NCBI GenBank assembly: GCA_963779325.1 | Contig: CAVZXS010000011.1 | Coordinates: 496,001 to 560,000 of the forward strand | DNA from: CAVZXS01 sp963779325 | Lineage (GTDB): Bacteria > Bacteroidota > Bacteroidia > Chitinophagales > Chitinophagaceae | Length of the DNA stretch: 64,000 nucleotides | Direction of reading: 5' to 3' | Shown here: piece by piece, positions 16,932 through 25,017 of the stretch | How positions within the stretch are numbered: position 1 is the first letter of the stretch | How the letters are laid out: each line of letters begins with the position of its first letter | Translations under genes and position numbers: made by a program | The notes under the pieces: generated by a model | Seen by the model: only the letters and a program-made list of their open reading frames with translations | Told to the model about the DNA's origin: nothing | The model's database searches: none

Positions 16932-18569
16932 ATGGACAGAAGAGATTTTTTAAAGCAAGCAAAGAATAAAAAAACAGATATAAGCAAGTTTGATAAAGGT
17001 GAAAGAATACTTGCTACGGGTTTAAATCCGTATACAGGAGCCTGGACTATAAATGAAGTGGCGCATTTACTGAAACGCACTATGTTCGGCGCCAAAAAAG
17101 CGGATATTGATTATTTTCTTACACGTACGCCGGCGCAGGCGGTTGATGAGTTACTGAATAATATAGTTGCTCCCTCGCCGCCATTGAGAGATTACGGTTT
17201 GATAGAAGATGATATGGGCGCTTTGTTTGATGACTTGGGTGTAGTGCAGGGGCAAACTTGGGTAAATGATTTAAATACATTGAGTAACCCGGATATACGC
17301 GGCTCTATAAACAGGTTGCGTGTAGACAGTTTACATAAGTGGTGGGCAGGTCTTATCATTAATCAAGGCAGGAGCATACAGGAGAAAATGGTTTTATTCT
17401 GGCATCACCATTTCTCCGTACAGGAAGAAGAGGTAGATAATGCAACCATCCTGTATCGTCACCACGATTTGTTGCGCAGTAATGTAATGGGCAATGTAAA
17501 AACATTGGCAAACAGGGTAACTACCGATCCGGCCATGCTGATTCATTTAAATGGTAATATCAATTCGAAACTGGCGCCTGATGAAAACTATGCAAGAGAG
17601 CTGCAGGAATTATTTACCGTAGGTAAAGGCGATGATTCATTGTATACCGAAAACGATGTAATAGCCGCGGCAAGAGTACTGACCGGCTGGCGTATTAACG
17701 GCACTACCTATACTTCTTATTTCGACACCGGCGATCATGATACCGGATCAAAATCATTTTCCGCTTTCTATAACAGTACTTCCATCGCAGGCGGTACCGG
17801 TCAACAGGAATTGGATGCATTGATCAATATGATTTTTAACGCTACGGAAACATCCAAATTCATTTGCCGTAAATTGTATAAATGGTTTGTGTATTATGAT
17901 ATAGACGCTGCAACAGAAGCCAATGTTATTACTCCGCTGGCAACAATTCTCAGAAATAATAATTATGAAATAAAGCCCGTGCTTGATACGCTTTTTAAAA
18001 GCGAACATTTTTTTGATACGCTAAACCAAGCTTGCTATATAAAAACGCCGTTTGATTTTATAGTCGGTACGCTTCGTGAATTTAATACAAGCTTCCCTGC
18101 GTACACTGATTATGCAGCAGGCTATCCGTTATTTAATTCATTGTACGGGGGTGCGTCAGATATGCAGCAAAGATTGTTTATGCCGCCCGATGTATCGGGC
18201 TGGCCGGCTTATTACCAGGAGCCTATGCATTATGAGTTATGGGTAAACAGTAATTCGCTGCCGCGTCGTGCCGATTTTACCGATGCATTGGTGACCGATA
18301 AAGTAATTGATGTAAGAACATTTACCAATAACCTGCCGAACCCCGGCAACCCCAATGACCTGGTAAATGATGCTACAGCATTGTTGTTACGCTATCCGCT
18401 GTCAACTGCATCAAAAACTTATGTAAAGACAAGATTTTTATTAAATAACGGAACCGATGATACTGTTTGGACCAACGCATGGAACGCTAATAACGCGGCG
18501 GTAATAAACCCGGCATTGGATGAACTGTACAAGTTTATAATGAACCTGCCGGAATTTCATTTGTGTTGA
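16932..18569 (+). CDS. DUF1800 family protein
   Basis: A 545-residue protein. The start region MDRRDFLKQ resembles a Tat motif, although no strong hydrophobic stretch follows. The conserved DUF1800 segments are evident: AHLLKRTMFGAKKADIDYFL near residue 45, MVLFWHHHFSVQ near 155, ENYARELQELFTVG near 220 and ARVLTGWR near 245. The biochemical role of this family is not established. It is almost always next to a DUF1501 gene, as here (68 bp downstream). Confidence 0.88.
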   Translation: MDRRDFLKQAKNKKTDISKFDKGERILATGLNPYTGAWTINEVAHLLKRTMFGAKKADIDYFLTRTPAQAVDELLNNIVAPSPPLRDYGLIEDDMGALFDDLGVVQGQTWVNDLNTLSNPDIRGSINRLRVDSLHKWWAGLIINQGRSIQEKMVLFWHHHFSVQEEEVDNATILYRHHDLLRSNVMGNVKTLANRVTTDPAMLIHLNGNINSKLAPDENYARELQELFTVGKGDDSLYTENDVIAAARVLTGWRINGTTYTSYFDTGDHDTGSKSFSAFYNSTSIAGGTGQQELDALINMIFNATETSKFICRKLYKWFVYYDIDAATEANVITPLATILRNNNYEIKPVLDTLFKSEHFFDTLNQACYIKTPFDFIVGTLREFNTSFPAYTDYAAGYPLFNSLYGGASDMQQRLFMPPDVSGWPAYYQEPMHYELWVNSNSLPRRADFTDALVTDKVIDVRTFTNNLPNPGNPNDLVNDATALLLRYPLSTASKTYVKTRFLLNNGTDDTVWTNAWNANNAAVINPALDELYKFIMNLPEFHLC

Positions 18570-18637
18570 CGAAAAATTTTTCAGCGGTAAAGACCTTATA
18601 AAATATTATTCAAACAACCTATGTTAAAATAGTTATT

Positions 18638-20239
18638 ATGAACAGAAGAAATTTTTTACGCAATACTGTACCGGCCGCCGTTACGCTGCCTGCGTTGGTA
18701 AACGGATTTTCCTTTACCGCTTTTGGCGCTTCAGAAACCGCACTGGGCGGGCTTTTGCAACAGGCTACCGATACGGATCATGTATTGGTATTGATACAAT
18801 TGGGCGGCGGTAATGACGGCCTTAACATGGTGATTCCATTGGATGTATATGCCAACTATTATAATGCAAGAACAAATGTAGCCATACCGCAGAGTAAAGT
18901 ATTGCGATTGGACGGTACAGATAAATCAGGTCTTCATCCTTCGATGACGGCATTGCAAACGATGTACAATGAAGGCAAGATGAATGTAGTGCAATCGGTA
19001 GGTTATGCAAATCCCAACTTCTCGCATTTTCGTGCTACGGATATTTGGATGAGCGGTGATACAACAGCGAGCAGAGCACTGCGTGCAAAAACCGGTTGGA
19101 TGGGACGCTATCTGCAAAGTGAATTTCCGGGCTATCCCGATGCATTTCCAAATACGGATATGCCCGATCCGTTAGCTATTCAAATAAGTAATGTACCTAC
19201 GCTTACTGTACAGGGTACTATCTATTCTATGGGTTTATCCATTACCGATCCGGAAAAAGTTTACTCATTCGTAAATCCTTTTTCTGATTATCCGCTGAAC
19301 TCGCCGCCGGCCAATAAAGAATTGCGTTTCTTACGGGTAGTTTCTGAAAAAACAAAAATCTATTCAGATAAAATTCGTGCAGCATACCGCAGTGCCGCTA
19401 CCATGGCTGCTTACCCGACACAAAATAGTTTGGCCGATCAGTTAAAAATTGTAGCAAGATTAATTAAAGGCGGTTTAAAAACCAGGGTATATACTGTAAG
19501 CATCGGCGGTTTTGATACACATAAAAAACAAGTAAACGCAAGTGATACTACAACCGGTAATCATGCGCAACTGATGAAAAATTTATCTGCCGGTATTAGT
19601 GCATTTCAAAAAGATATTGAACTGATGCAGTTGGATGATCGTGTATTGGGGATGACTTTTTCTGAATTCGGACGTCGTATAAAATCGAATGCGAGCATGG
19701 GTACCGACCATGGCGCTGCGGCCCCGCTAGTTATGTTTGGTAAACATGCCAAAAAAGGAATATTGGGTACCAGTCCGGATATACCCGCGGATATACAGGT
19801 GGTAAATAATATTCCTTTTCAATATGATTTCCGAAGTGTATACGCTTCTGTATTGGAACAATGGTTCTGTGTAAAACAACCTGATTTGGATACTATTATG
19901 CTGAAAAATTATCAATCGTTGCCATTGGTAAAAGGCGGGCCCTGCGGTGTACCCGATATAGATGTTGTTAACAACGGTTCCGATAAACTGCTGCTGAAAA
20001 TGTGGCCAAGCCCTTACACGTTGACAGCGACTATTCAGTTTTCTACCGAAGGCGGCAATACAATGATTCAGCAAATTGATGCAGCCGGCAGAGTGGTAAA
20101 AGTATTGACCAACCAGGATTATGCAGCGGGTACATATAATATTGATGTGTATAATGACAACCTTCCCGCAGGCGCCTACTTCTTACGCTTGCAGAATAAA
20201 TCTTTGCAAAAAGTAATCAGTGTTTTGAAGATGCAGTAG
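18638..20239 (+). CDS. DUF1501 family protein with T9SS type A sorting domain
   Basis: A 533-residue exported protein. It begins MNRRNFLRNTVPAAVTLP, a Tat-like signal. DUF1501 motifs are VLIQLGGGNDGLNMVIPL (near residue 50), SHFRATDIWMSG, GGFDTHKKQ, and MTFSEFGRRIKSNASMGTDHG, which place it in the sulfatase/alkaline-phosphatase-like fold. The last 80 residues form a type A T9SS tail (LPAGAYFLRLQNKSLQKVISVLKM). A Tat-like leader with a T9SS tail suggests a folded cofactor-bound enzyme on the cell surface, which is inference. It pairs with the DUF1800 gene. Confidence 0.87.
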   Translation: MNRRNFLRNTVPAAVTLPALVNGFSFTAFGASETALGGLLQQATDTDHVLVLIQLGGGNDGLNMVIPLDVYANYYNARTNVAIPQSKVLRLDGTDKSGLHPSMTALQTMYNEGKMNVVQSVGYANPNFSHFRATDIWMSGDTTASRALRAKTGWMGRYLQSEFPGYPDAFPNTDMPDPLAIQISNVPTLTVQGTIYSMGLSITDPEKVYSFVNPFSDYPLNSPPANKELRFLRVVSEKTKIYSDKIRAAYRSAATMAAYPTQNSLADQLKIVARLIKGGLKTRVYTVSIGGFDTHKKQVNASDTTTGNHAQLMKNLSAGISAFQKDIELMQLDDRVLGMTFSEFGRRIKSNASMGTDHGAAAPLVMFGKHAKKGILGTSPDIPADIQVVNNIPFQYDFRSVYASVLEQWFCVKQPDLDTIMLKNYQSLPLVKGGPCGVPDIDVVNNGSDKLLLKMWPSPYTLTATIQFSTEGGNTMIQQIDAAGRVVKVLTNQDYAAGTYNIDVYNDNLPAGAYFLRLQNKSLQKVISVLKMQ

Positions 20240-20511
20240 GAGTTTTTGGGGGGAGTAACTTTACTGCTTAAGAGTCGGGGTTTGCACATACCACACATTA
20301 TTATTATAATGCCGGAGCTTAGAACGGGAATATGATTTTTTCTCTCTTCATATCTTATTGCACAAACACATTGTACGTTCGCCCTTCGCCTGGCTGCATC
20401 ATACTGAATACTGTAAAGAATTACAGCCGTTTTTACCTACTATTTTTCAGTATTACTCCATACTTCGCTTTTATGTGACGGCCTTGTTTACCTGTTAGTT
20501 TTGCTAAAATA
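20240..20511. other. Intergenic region left of the restriction-modification island
   Basis: No coding frame or strong hairpin is evident. The region separates the DUF1501 gene from the promoter of the methyltransferase and may include the left junction of the island. No direct repeat shared with the right flank was found by eye. Confidence 0.3.
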
Positions 20512-20564
20512 TTTGGCAGTTTCAAATTTGTCCGTAAATTTGTCCGTGTCCGCAAAAATGTCCG
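20512..20564 (+). promoter_or_regulatory. Promoter overlapped by four TGTCCG repeats
   Basis: TTTG (20512-20515), a 19-base spacer and TAAATTTG (20535-20542) form an exact Bacteroidota promoter. TGTCCG occurs at 20529, 20541, 20547 and 20559, spaced 12, 6 and 12 bp, across the -7 element and the expected transcription start. The last copy ends 4 bp before the ATG. The arrangement looks like an operator that could block transcription or initiation of the methyltransferase gene. Confidence 0.65.
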
Positions 20565-20568
20565 TAAT

Positions 20569-22230
20569 ATGATAAGTGTCAAATTTTACCTGGATAAAGC
20601 CGATAAGAACAAGCTTTTCCCTATTCACCTGGTACTTCGTCAAAAAGAAGCACAGGTAAAAGTAGCTACCGGCGAAAAAATAAAAAAAAAGAATTGGGAT
20701 AATGCGTCCCAGTCTGTAAAAGATAGTTGTTATAACCATAAAGGAATAAATAAATTTCTATCCTTCTTAAAACAAGAAGTTGAGAAACATTTAGAGACGG
20801 CTCCTCACTCTCAGCTGACTGATAAAAAGATAAAAGAGAAAATACTTTCACTTGTAAATAGTCGTAGGAGTAATACAGATATAAAAATGGTATGTGAAGA
20901 CCGGGAATATTATGAGGGCAAACAAAAAATTACATTTTTAGATTTGTTTGCAGGAGCCGGTGGGTTCAGCGAAGGTTTTTTACAAGCAGAACATGGCAAT
21001 AAACTGTATGACTTTTTATTAGGAAGTGATATAAATGAAAACTGTGAATTGACCCACCTCGCAAGGTATAATTATCAATTAGGACTTGATGTCGAGTTTT
21101 TATGTCAAGATATTAGCGAACCTGATTTTCTTGATAATTTATTAAAGAGACTGAAAGGTAAACAAGTAGATGTTGTTTGCGGTGGTCCCCCTTGTCAAAG
21201 TTTTAGCCTTGCGGGCAAAAGAAAGAAGTTTGATAAGAAGGATGACCTGTTTGCGCATTATTTAAAAGTTATACGACAATTACGACCTAAGTATTTTGTA
21301 ATGGAAAATGTGAAAGGTATCCTTACAAAAGAGGAAGGAAGAATTAAGGAAATGATTTTGCAAGAAATCAGGTCAATTGTCGATTTAAAAGAATTCCACC
21401 AATTAATTTATTTTGTTGCTCAACTAAGAAAACAGGAAAAAGAACAGTCCTTTATTATTGACTGCTACAATTTGCGATTACAATTTGAAAGTGCTGCGGA
21501 AAAAGAGCTTGAAGGATTGAAAGAACGATATATTCAGAATGTTGAAAACAGGTTCAGAATACTCACTCCCAAGATAATTGATTACAAGACCAGTAAAACA
21601 GATGCAAGTGTCAGTACAATCCGCCACGGTTTTAATTTATTGAAACGGGAACATGAGCTTTCTTATATCAGGAAAAAAGTAATTAATGAAAAAGCATTTT
21701 GTGATTTAGACAATGACTTCTTTTTCGAGGATTTCAATAATTTTCTAACTGCTATTGAATCCGAATCAATAGTTGAAAGAGTTAATACGGCATTCAAAAC
21801 TCTTAAGCCAGCAAAAGAATTTATAAATGATGTGAATGAAATAGTAAAAGCATTAGAAATTTATGCCTATTCTTTTGATGAATGTATGGAAGGTTTAGCT
21901 GTCTTTGTAAGAAATGCAAAAATGGAAACTGAATTTGAGGAAATTTTATCACATATCAGACTCTACAACATTGATCAACCATTTGTAGCATTAGCTTCAA
22001 ATTATGGAGTTCCTCAAAATCGTGAAAGAGTTTTATTTATTGGCTGTCGAAAAGACCAGAAATTAATTAAACAAGTTCCTCCAACTGTTTCAGGAAAAGA
22101 AAAGGTTACCATTTTTGAAGCATTATATGACTTGGATTTTGTAGGAAATGATGATGAGAAATTTGATTATGAGAAAATAAATTTAAAAGCAAAGTTTAAC
22201 GGCACTACTGAAAAGATGGTATCGTTGTAA
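20569..22230 (+). CDS. C5 cytosine methyltransferase with Arm DNA-binding N-terminus (frameshifted, N-terminal part)
   Basis: This 553-residue frame holds most of a DNA (cytosine-5) methyltransferase. Residues 1 to about 100 resemble the Arm DNA-binding domain of Bacteroidota tyrosine integrases (VKFYLDKADKNKLFPIHLVL, then ATGEKIKKKNW). Methyltransferase motif I is FLDLFAGAGGFSEGF (123-137), motif IV GGPPCQSFS with catalytic C209, motif VI ENV (246-248), and motif VIII YGVPQNRERVLFIG (479-492). About 220 helical, charged residues separate motifs VI and VIII, far more than usual. The frame stops at 22230, but homologous-looking sequence continues in another frame (KKRAVDGKID, GMTYAEWSKQGRLNGRF), implying loss of one base near 22227. 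It is the first gene of the restriction-modification island. Confidence 0.85.
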   Translation: MISVKFYLDKADKNKLFPIHLVLRQKEAQVKVATGEKIKKKNWDNASQSVKDSCYNHKGINKFLSFLKQEVEKHLETAPHSQLTDKKIKEKILSLVNSRRSNTDIKMVCEDREYYEGKQKITFLDLFAGAGGFSEGFLQAEHGNKLYDFLLGSDINENCELTHLARYNYQLGLDVEFLCQDISEPDFLDNLLKRLKGKQVDVVCGGPPCQSFSLAGKRKKFDKKDDLFAHYLKVIRQLRPKYFVMENVKGILTKEEGRIKEMILQEIRSIVDLKEFHQLIYFVAQLRKQEKEQSFIIDCYNLRLQFESAAEKELEGLKERYIQNVENRFRILTPKIIDYKTSKTDASVSTIRHGFNLLKREHELSYIRKKVINEKAFCDLDNDFFFEDFNNFLTAIESESIVERVNTAFKTLKPAKEFINDVNEIVKALEIYAYSFDECMEGLAVFVRNAKMETEFEEILSHIRLYNIDQPFVALASNYGVPQNRERVLFIGCRKDQKLIKQVPPTVSGKEKVTIFEALYDLDFVGNDDEKFDYEKINLKAKFNGTTEKMVSL

Positions 22231-22285
22231 AGAAGAGAGCAGTAGATGGAAAGATTGATGACCGTAAAGGAATGACTTATGCCGA

Positions 22286-22792
22286 ATGGTCAAAACAAGG
22301 CCGTTTGAATGGGAGGTTTGCAAATGCAAGAATCCTTTCTACGTTCGAAATTTTGAAGAACTTGAGAATAATCTTTCTCATGTTGTTGCTCCTTTGCATA
22401 ATCATAAAACAAGTAAGCAAAACGATGATGTAGTGAAAAGGCTTGATGTTATATTGAGTGCCGGGGATTATGACTTGGCAAAGAAAAAATTAAAACAAAT
22501 TGGTCTTGAATCTGAAAAAAGAAATTATAATGTATTAAAACCGGATTCTCAAAGCCCAACTGTAATGACAATCCCTGATGATTATATACATTATTCCAAC
22601 CCAAGATCATTAACTGTTCGTGAAATGGCTCGTTTACAATCTTTTGATGATTCTTTTGTTTTCCAGGGAAAACGTTCTACTGGCGGAAATAAAAGAAAAA
22701 TGGAAGTGCCGCAATTTACTTTAGTAGGAAATGCTGTGCCGCCTTTAATGGCAAGAGCAGTAGCTTTGGAAATATTAAAAAATATAAAATAA
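22286..22792 (+). CDS. C5 cytosine methyltransferase, C-terminal part (frameshift fragment)
   Basis: This frame carries the end of the methyltransferase: NPFYVRNFEELENNL, then motif IX (SLTVREMARLQSF) and motif X (TLVGNAVPPLMARAVALEIL). The ATG at 22286 is only the first start in this frame. The real coding path appears to run through the intermediate frame from about 22228 to 22325 and enters here after loss of one base near 22325 (AANAR-type junction GCAAG/AATCC). The residues around the two shifts belong to the target recognition region, so recognition or activity would be lost if the shifts are real. The next gene starts 18 bp after the stop. Confidence 0.75.
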   Translation: MVKTRPFEWEVCKCKNPFYVRNFEELENNLSHVVAPLHNHKTSKQNDDVVKRLDVILSAGDYDLAKKKLKQIGLESEKRNYNVLKPDSQSPTVMTIPDDYIHYSNPRSLTVREMARLQSFDDSFVFQGKRSTGGNKRKMEVPQFTLVGNAVPPLMARAVALEILKNIK

Positions 22793-22810
22793 CAATCAGA
22801 AAATATTTTT

Positions 22811-23950
22811 ATGAAATCATTAAAAATTATAGGATATACAAAGGATTTTAGAACGGATACTAATATTCTTTATGCGCAAATAAAAATTAATGAGTATTTG
22901 GAATTGGTAGGTAAAGATTTTGACCGTTTTGAAATTCAAAGAAAGAGAGAAAAACACAAAGGGTATAATCGCCTTAAAAGAGATATTGAAAAGGGAACTT
23001 TATTTCCTACAATTACCCTAGCAGTTGAACCTTCTTCTGTAAAGCAATTTGAAAATTTGCTTGAGCAAAAGAACTCTGCTGAAATAATTAAGCTCTTAGT
23101 TTCGCTGACAGACAAAATCTACATTTTAGATGGGCTTCAAAGAACCTACATTATAAATGATATTAAGGATAATATCACCTTTAATAATGGTCAAATGTTG
23201 CTACTAGAAATTTGGTTTGAAGAAGATATAAAACACTTAATCTACAGATTGATTGTGTTGAACTCGGGGCAAAAGCCAATGTCAATGAGGCATCAAATTG
23301 AATTGCTTTTTATTACAATGAGAGAAACCTTAATCAAAAAAGTTGAAGGGTTAATTTTATTGCAAGAAAAGAATGAAGAAAGTAGAACAAAAGCTAAAGA
23401 GTTCCCTTTCGAGAGATTAGTCACTTCATACAAAAGTTACCTTACTAAATCACCGGAAGTTGATAAGGATAATATTGTTGCTGAAAGAATGATTGAATCT
23501 GATATGTTAGATTCTGATGAAGAATTTCTATCAGAATCGTTTTTTAAATTTACAAACACCTTGGAGAAGTATTGCCTGTTAAACGAGCAATTGTTTAGAA
23601 TATACAACGGCACAGAACAGACTAAGTACCGAAATTGGTTTGCAGATGCAAATGTTATTCAGTCTTTTTTTGCGGCAGCGAAAAGTTTTTCAAGCAATGA
23701 CAAAAGAGAAATAATTGTAAATGCTTCTATTGATAAAATGCTTGAAGAATTAAAGACAAAGAAAAAAGGAGATGATGCTCTAAATCTAAAAGATTTATAC
23801 GAAATACTTTCGAATGATGCTATTTCTAAAAAATATAATGTCGGATTTGCAACAAGAAAACTTTTAACCTCTGCTTTTGTAGAATATTTTAGATACGAAG
23901 GGGAACAACCAATTAAAGAGTGTTGGAAAATTAGCTCTTCAGATTTATGA
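22811..23950 (+). CDS. DGQHR/DndB-like protein
   Basis: A 379-residue soluble protein. It contains IYILDGLQRTYII (DGLQR at 107-111), close to the DGQHR signature, and IVLNSGQKPMSMRHQIELLF (about 148-167), a pairing typical of DndB/DGQHR and DUF262-related proteins, which share a ParB-like fold. DndB proteins regulate or accompany DNA phosphorothioation; here no dnd genes are visible. The gene sits inside the restriction-modification operon and overlaps the next gene by 4 bp (ATGA), so translation is probably coupled. Role in this system is unknown: regulation, DNA sensing or nuclease activity are possible. Confidence 0.65.
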   Translation: MKSLKIIGYTKDFRTDTNILYAQIKINEYLELVGKDFDRFEIQRKREKHKGYNRLKRDIEKGTLFPTITLAVEPSSVKQFENLLEQKNSAEIIKLLVSLTDKIYILDGLQRTYIINDIKDNITFNNGQMLLLEIWFEEDIKHLIYRLIVLNSGQKPMSMRHQIELLFITMRETLIKKVEGLILLQEKNEESRTKAKEFPFERLVTSYKSYLTKSPEVDKDNIVAERMIESDMLDSDEEFLSESFFKFTNTLEKYCLLNEQLFRIYNGTEQTKYRNWFADANVIQSFFAAAKSFSSNDKREIIVNASIDKMLEELKTKKKGDDALNLKDLYEILSNDAISKKYNVGFATRKLLTSAFVEYFRYEGEQPIKECWKISSSDL

Positions 23951-25017
23951 CGAATAAAGAAGAAATAAAAAGATGCCTCACTGCTTTATTCCCTTTGCCT
24001 GAAACTGATGAACACATTGTTGAAGATTTTGAAGGGAAAATTTGCATTAATGGATTTTGCTATTTGCCTATCAAAGTGCCGTTTCATTTTGATAGAGCAA
24101 CTCCGATTACAATTGTTGATGATCAGACTGATGAATTAGGAAAAATTTATTTTTCAGATAGAACTCAATCAATTGAAATAAATAGTTTGAATGAGATTGC
24201 TTACGCTTCTTTTTTGACTGAAAATCCAACAGAAACAATTCAAGAAGGCCAATATAGATTTCTTCATGATTATGCCGTAATAAAAAAGGAAAAGCTGAAA
24301 ATTTATCTGGACGATTACAAGAAAAAATCTTCAATATGGGGCGGGTATTTTCATGTGGAAGATTTGCCTAATAATATTTTTTCAAAAACGAAAAGCTTCA
24401 ATCACTTAGTAGCAATAAAAGATGTGAAGATTGATAGAAGTTTTTATTTGGATACATTGGAGTTAATACTTGTTGAAAATAATCCATTTAACAGATTCCT
24501 TAAGCTGTACCACTTAATAGAGATGCAATTTGATATGCACACTGCAGTAAAAATTAATTTACTCTTGAGTGCTGGCAATAGTGAGAAAGAAATAAGTAGA
24601 ACACTAAAGGATTACAATAGGGAAGATATTGAAAGGCTGAAATCTTTGTTCGCTCTCAAATTGAATTGCAACAGTTTTGTTTCCCTTTTGGATAATGTAA
24701 TCGGATTTAAAACAATTGCTGACTCTATATTTTATGAATATGGAAAAGACAGTAACCCAATAAAACAAAAAACCCAATTTGATGCAATTGTTACAAAAGG
24801 GAGTTTTAATCAAAAAAATATTAATGATGCAATTGGAAATAATAGATTTAATGAAATTGTTCCAAAGGTTATTGCCTATTGGATTTATCGGGTAAGATCA
24901 AGTATTGCACATAATAAGCTGGGCGAATATTTAATGACAGTGAATGATGAAGATTTTATAATTGACTTTGCAGAGCCATTAATAAGAGAAGTAATTATTC
25001 AATGTTATAAATATTAA
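23947..25017 (+). CDS. Hypothetical protein with HEPN-like motif
   Basis: I do not recognise the N-terminal 160 residues, which look beta-rich. The C-terminal part is helical and ends near IAYWIYRVRSSIAHNKLGEY, which contains R317-x4-H322. That spacing and setting match the RxxxxH motif of HEPN ribonuclease or scaffold domains. The gene overlaps the DGQHR gene by 4 bp and the endonuclease gene by 1 bp (TAATG), so all three are tightly coupled. A role in the defence island is inferred from position; it could be an RNase effector or a binding partner of the DGQHR protein. Confidence 0.6.
   Translation: MTNKEEIKRCLTALFPLPETDEHIVEDFEGKICINGFCYLPIKVPFHFDRATPITIVDDQTDELGKIYFSDRTQSIEINSLNEIAYASFLTENPTETIQEGQYRFLHDYAVIKKEKLKIYLDDYKKKSSIWGGYFHVEDLPNNIFSKTKSFNHLVAIKDVKIDRSFYLDTLELILVENNPFNRFLKLYHLIEMQFDMHTAVKINLLLSAGNSEKEISRTLKDYNREDIERLKSLFALKLNCNSFVSLLDNVIGFKTIADSIFYEYGKDSNPIKQKTQFDAIVTKGSFNQKNINDAIGNNRFNEIVPKVIAYWIYRVRSSIAHNKLGEYLMTVNDEDFIIDFAEPLIREVIIQCYKY

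Noticed and set aside
20529..20564. TGTCCG repeats as a CRISPR array
   Set aside because: The units are only 6 bp with 0-6 bp between them and occur four times; no spacers or cas genes are present.
22811..23950. DNA phosphorothioation (dnd) system
   Set aside because: Only a DndB-like motif protein is present; no dndA, dndC, dndD or dndE homologue is visible in the window.
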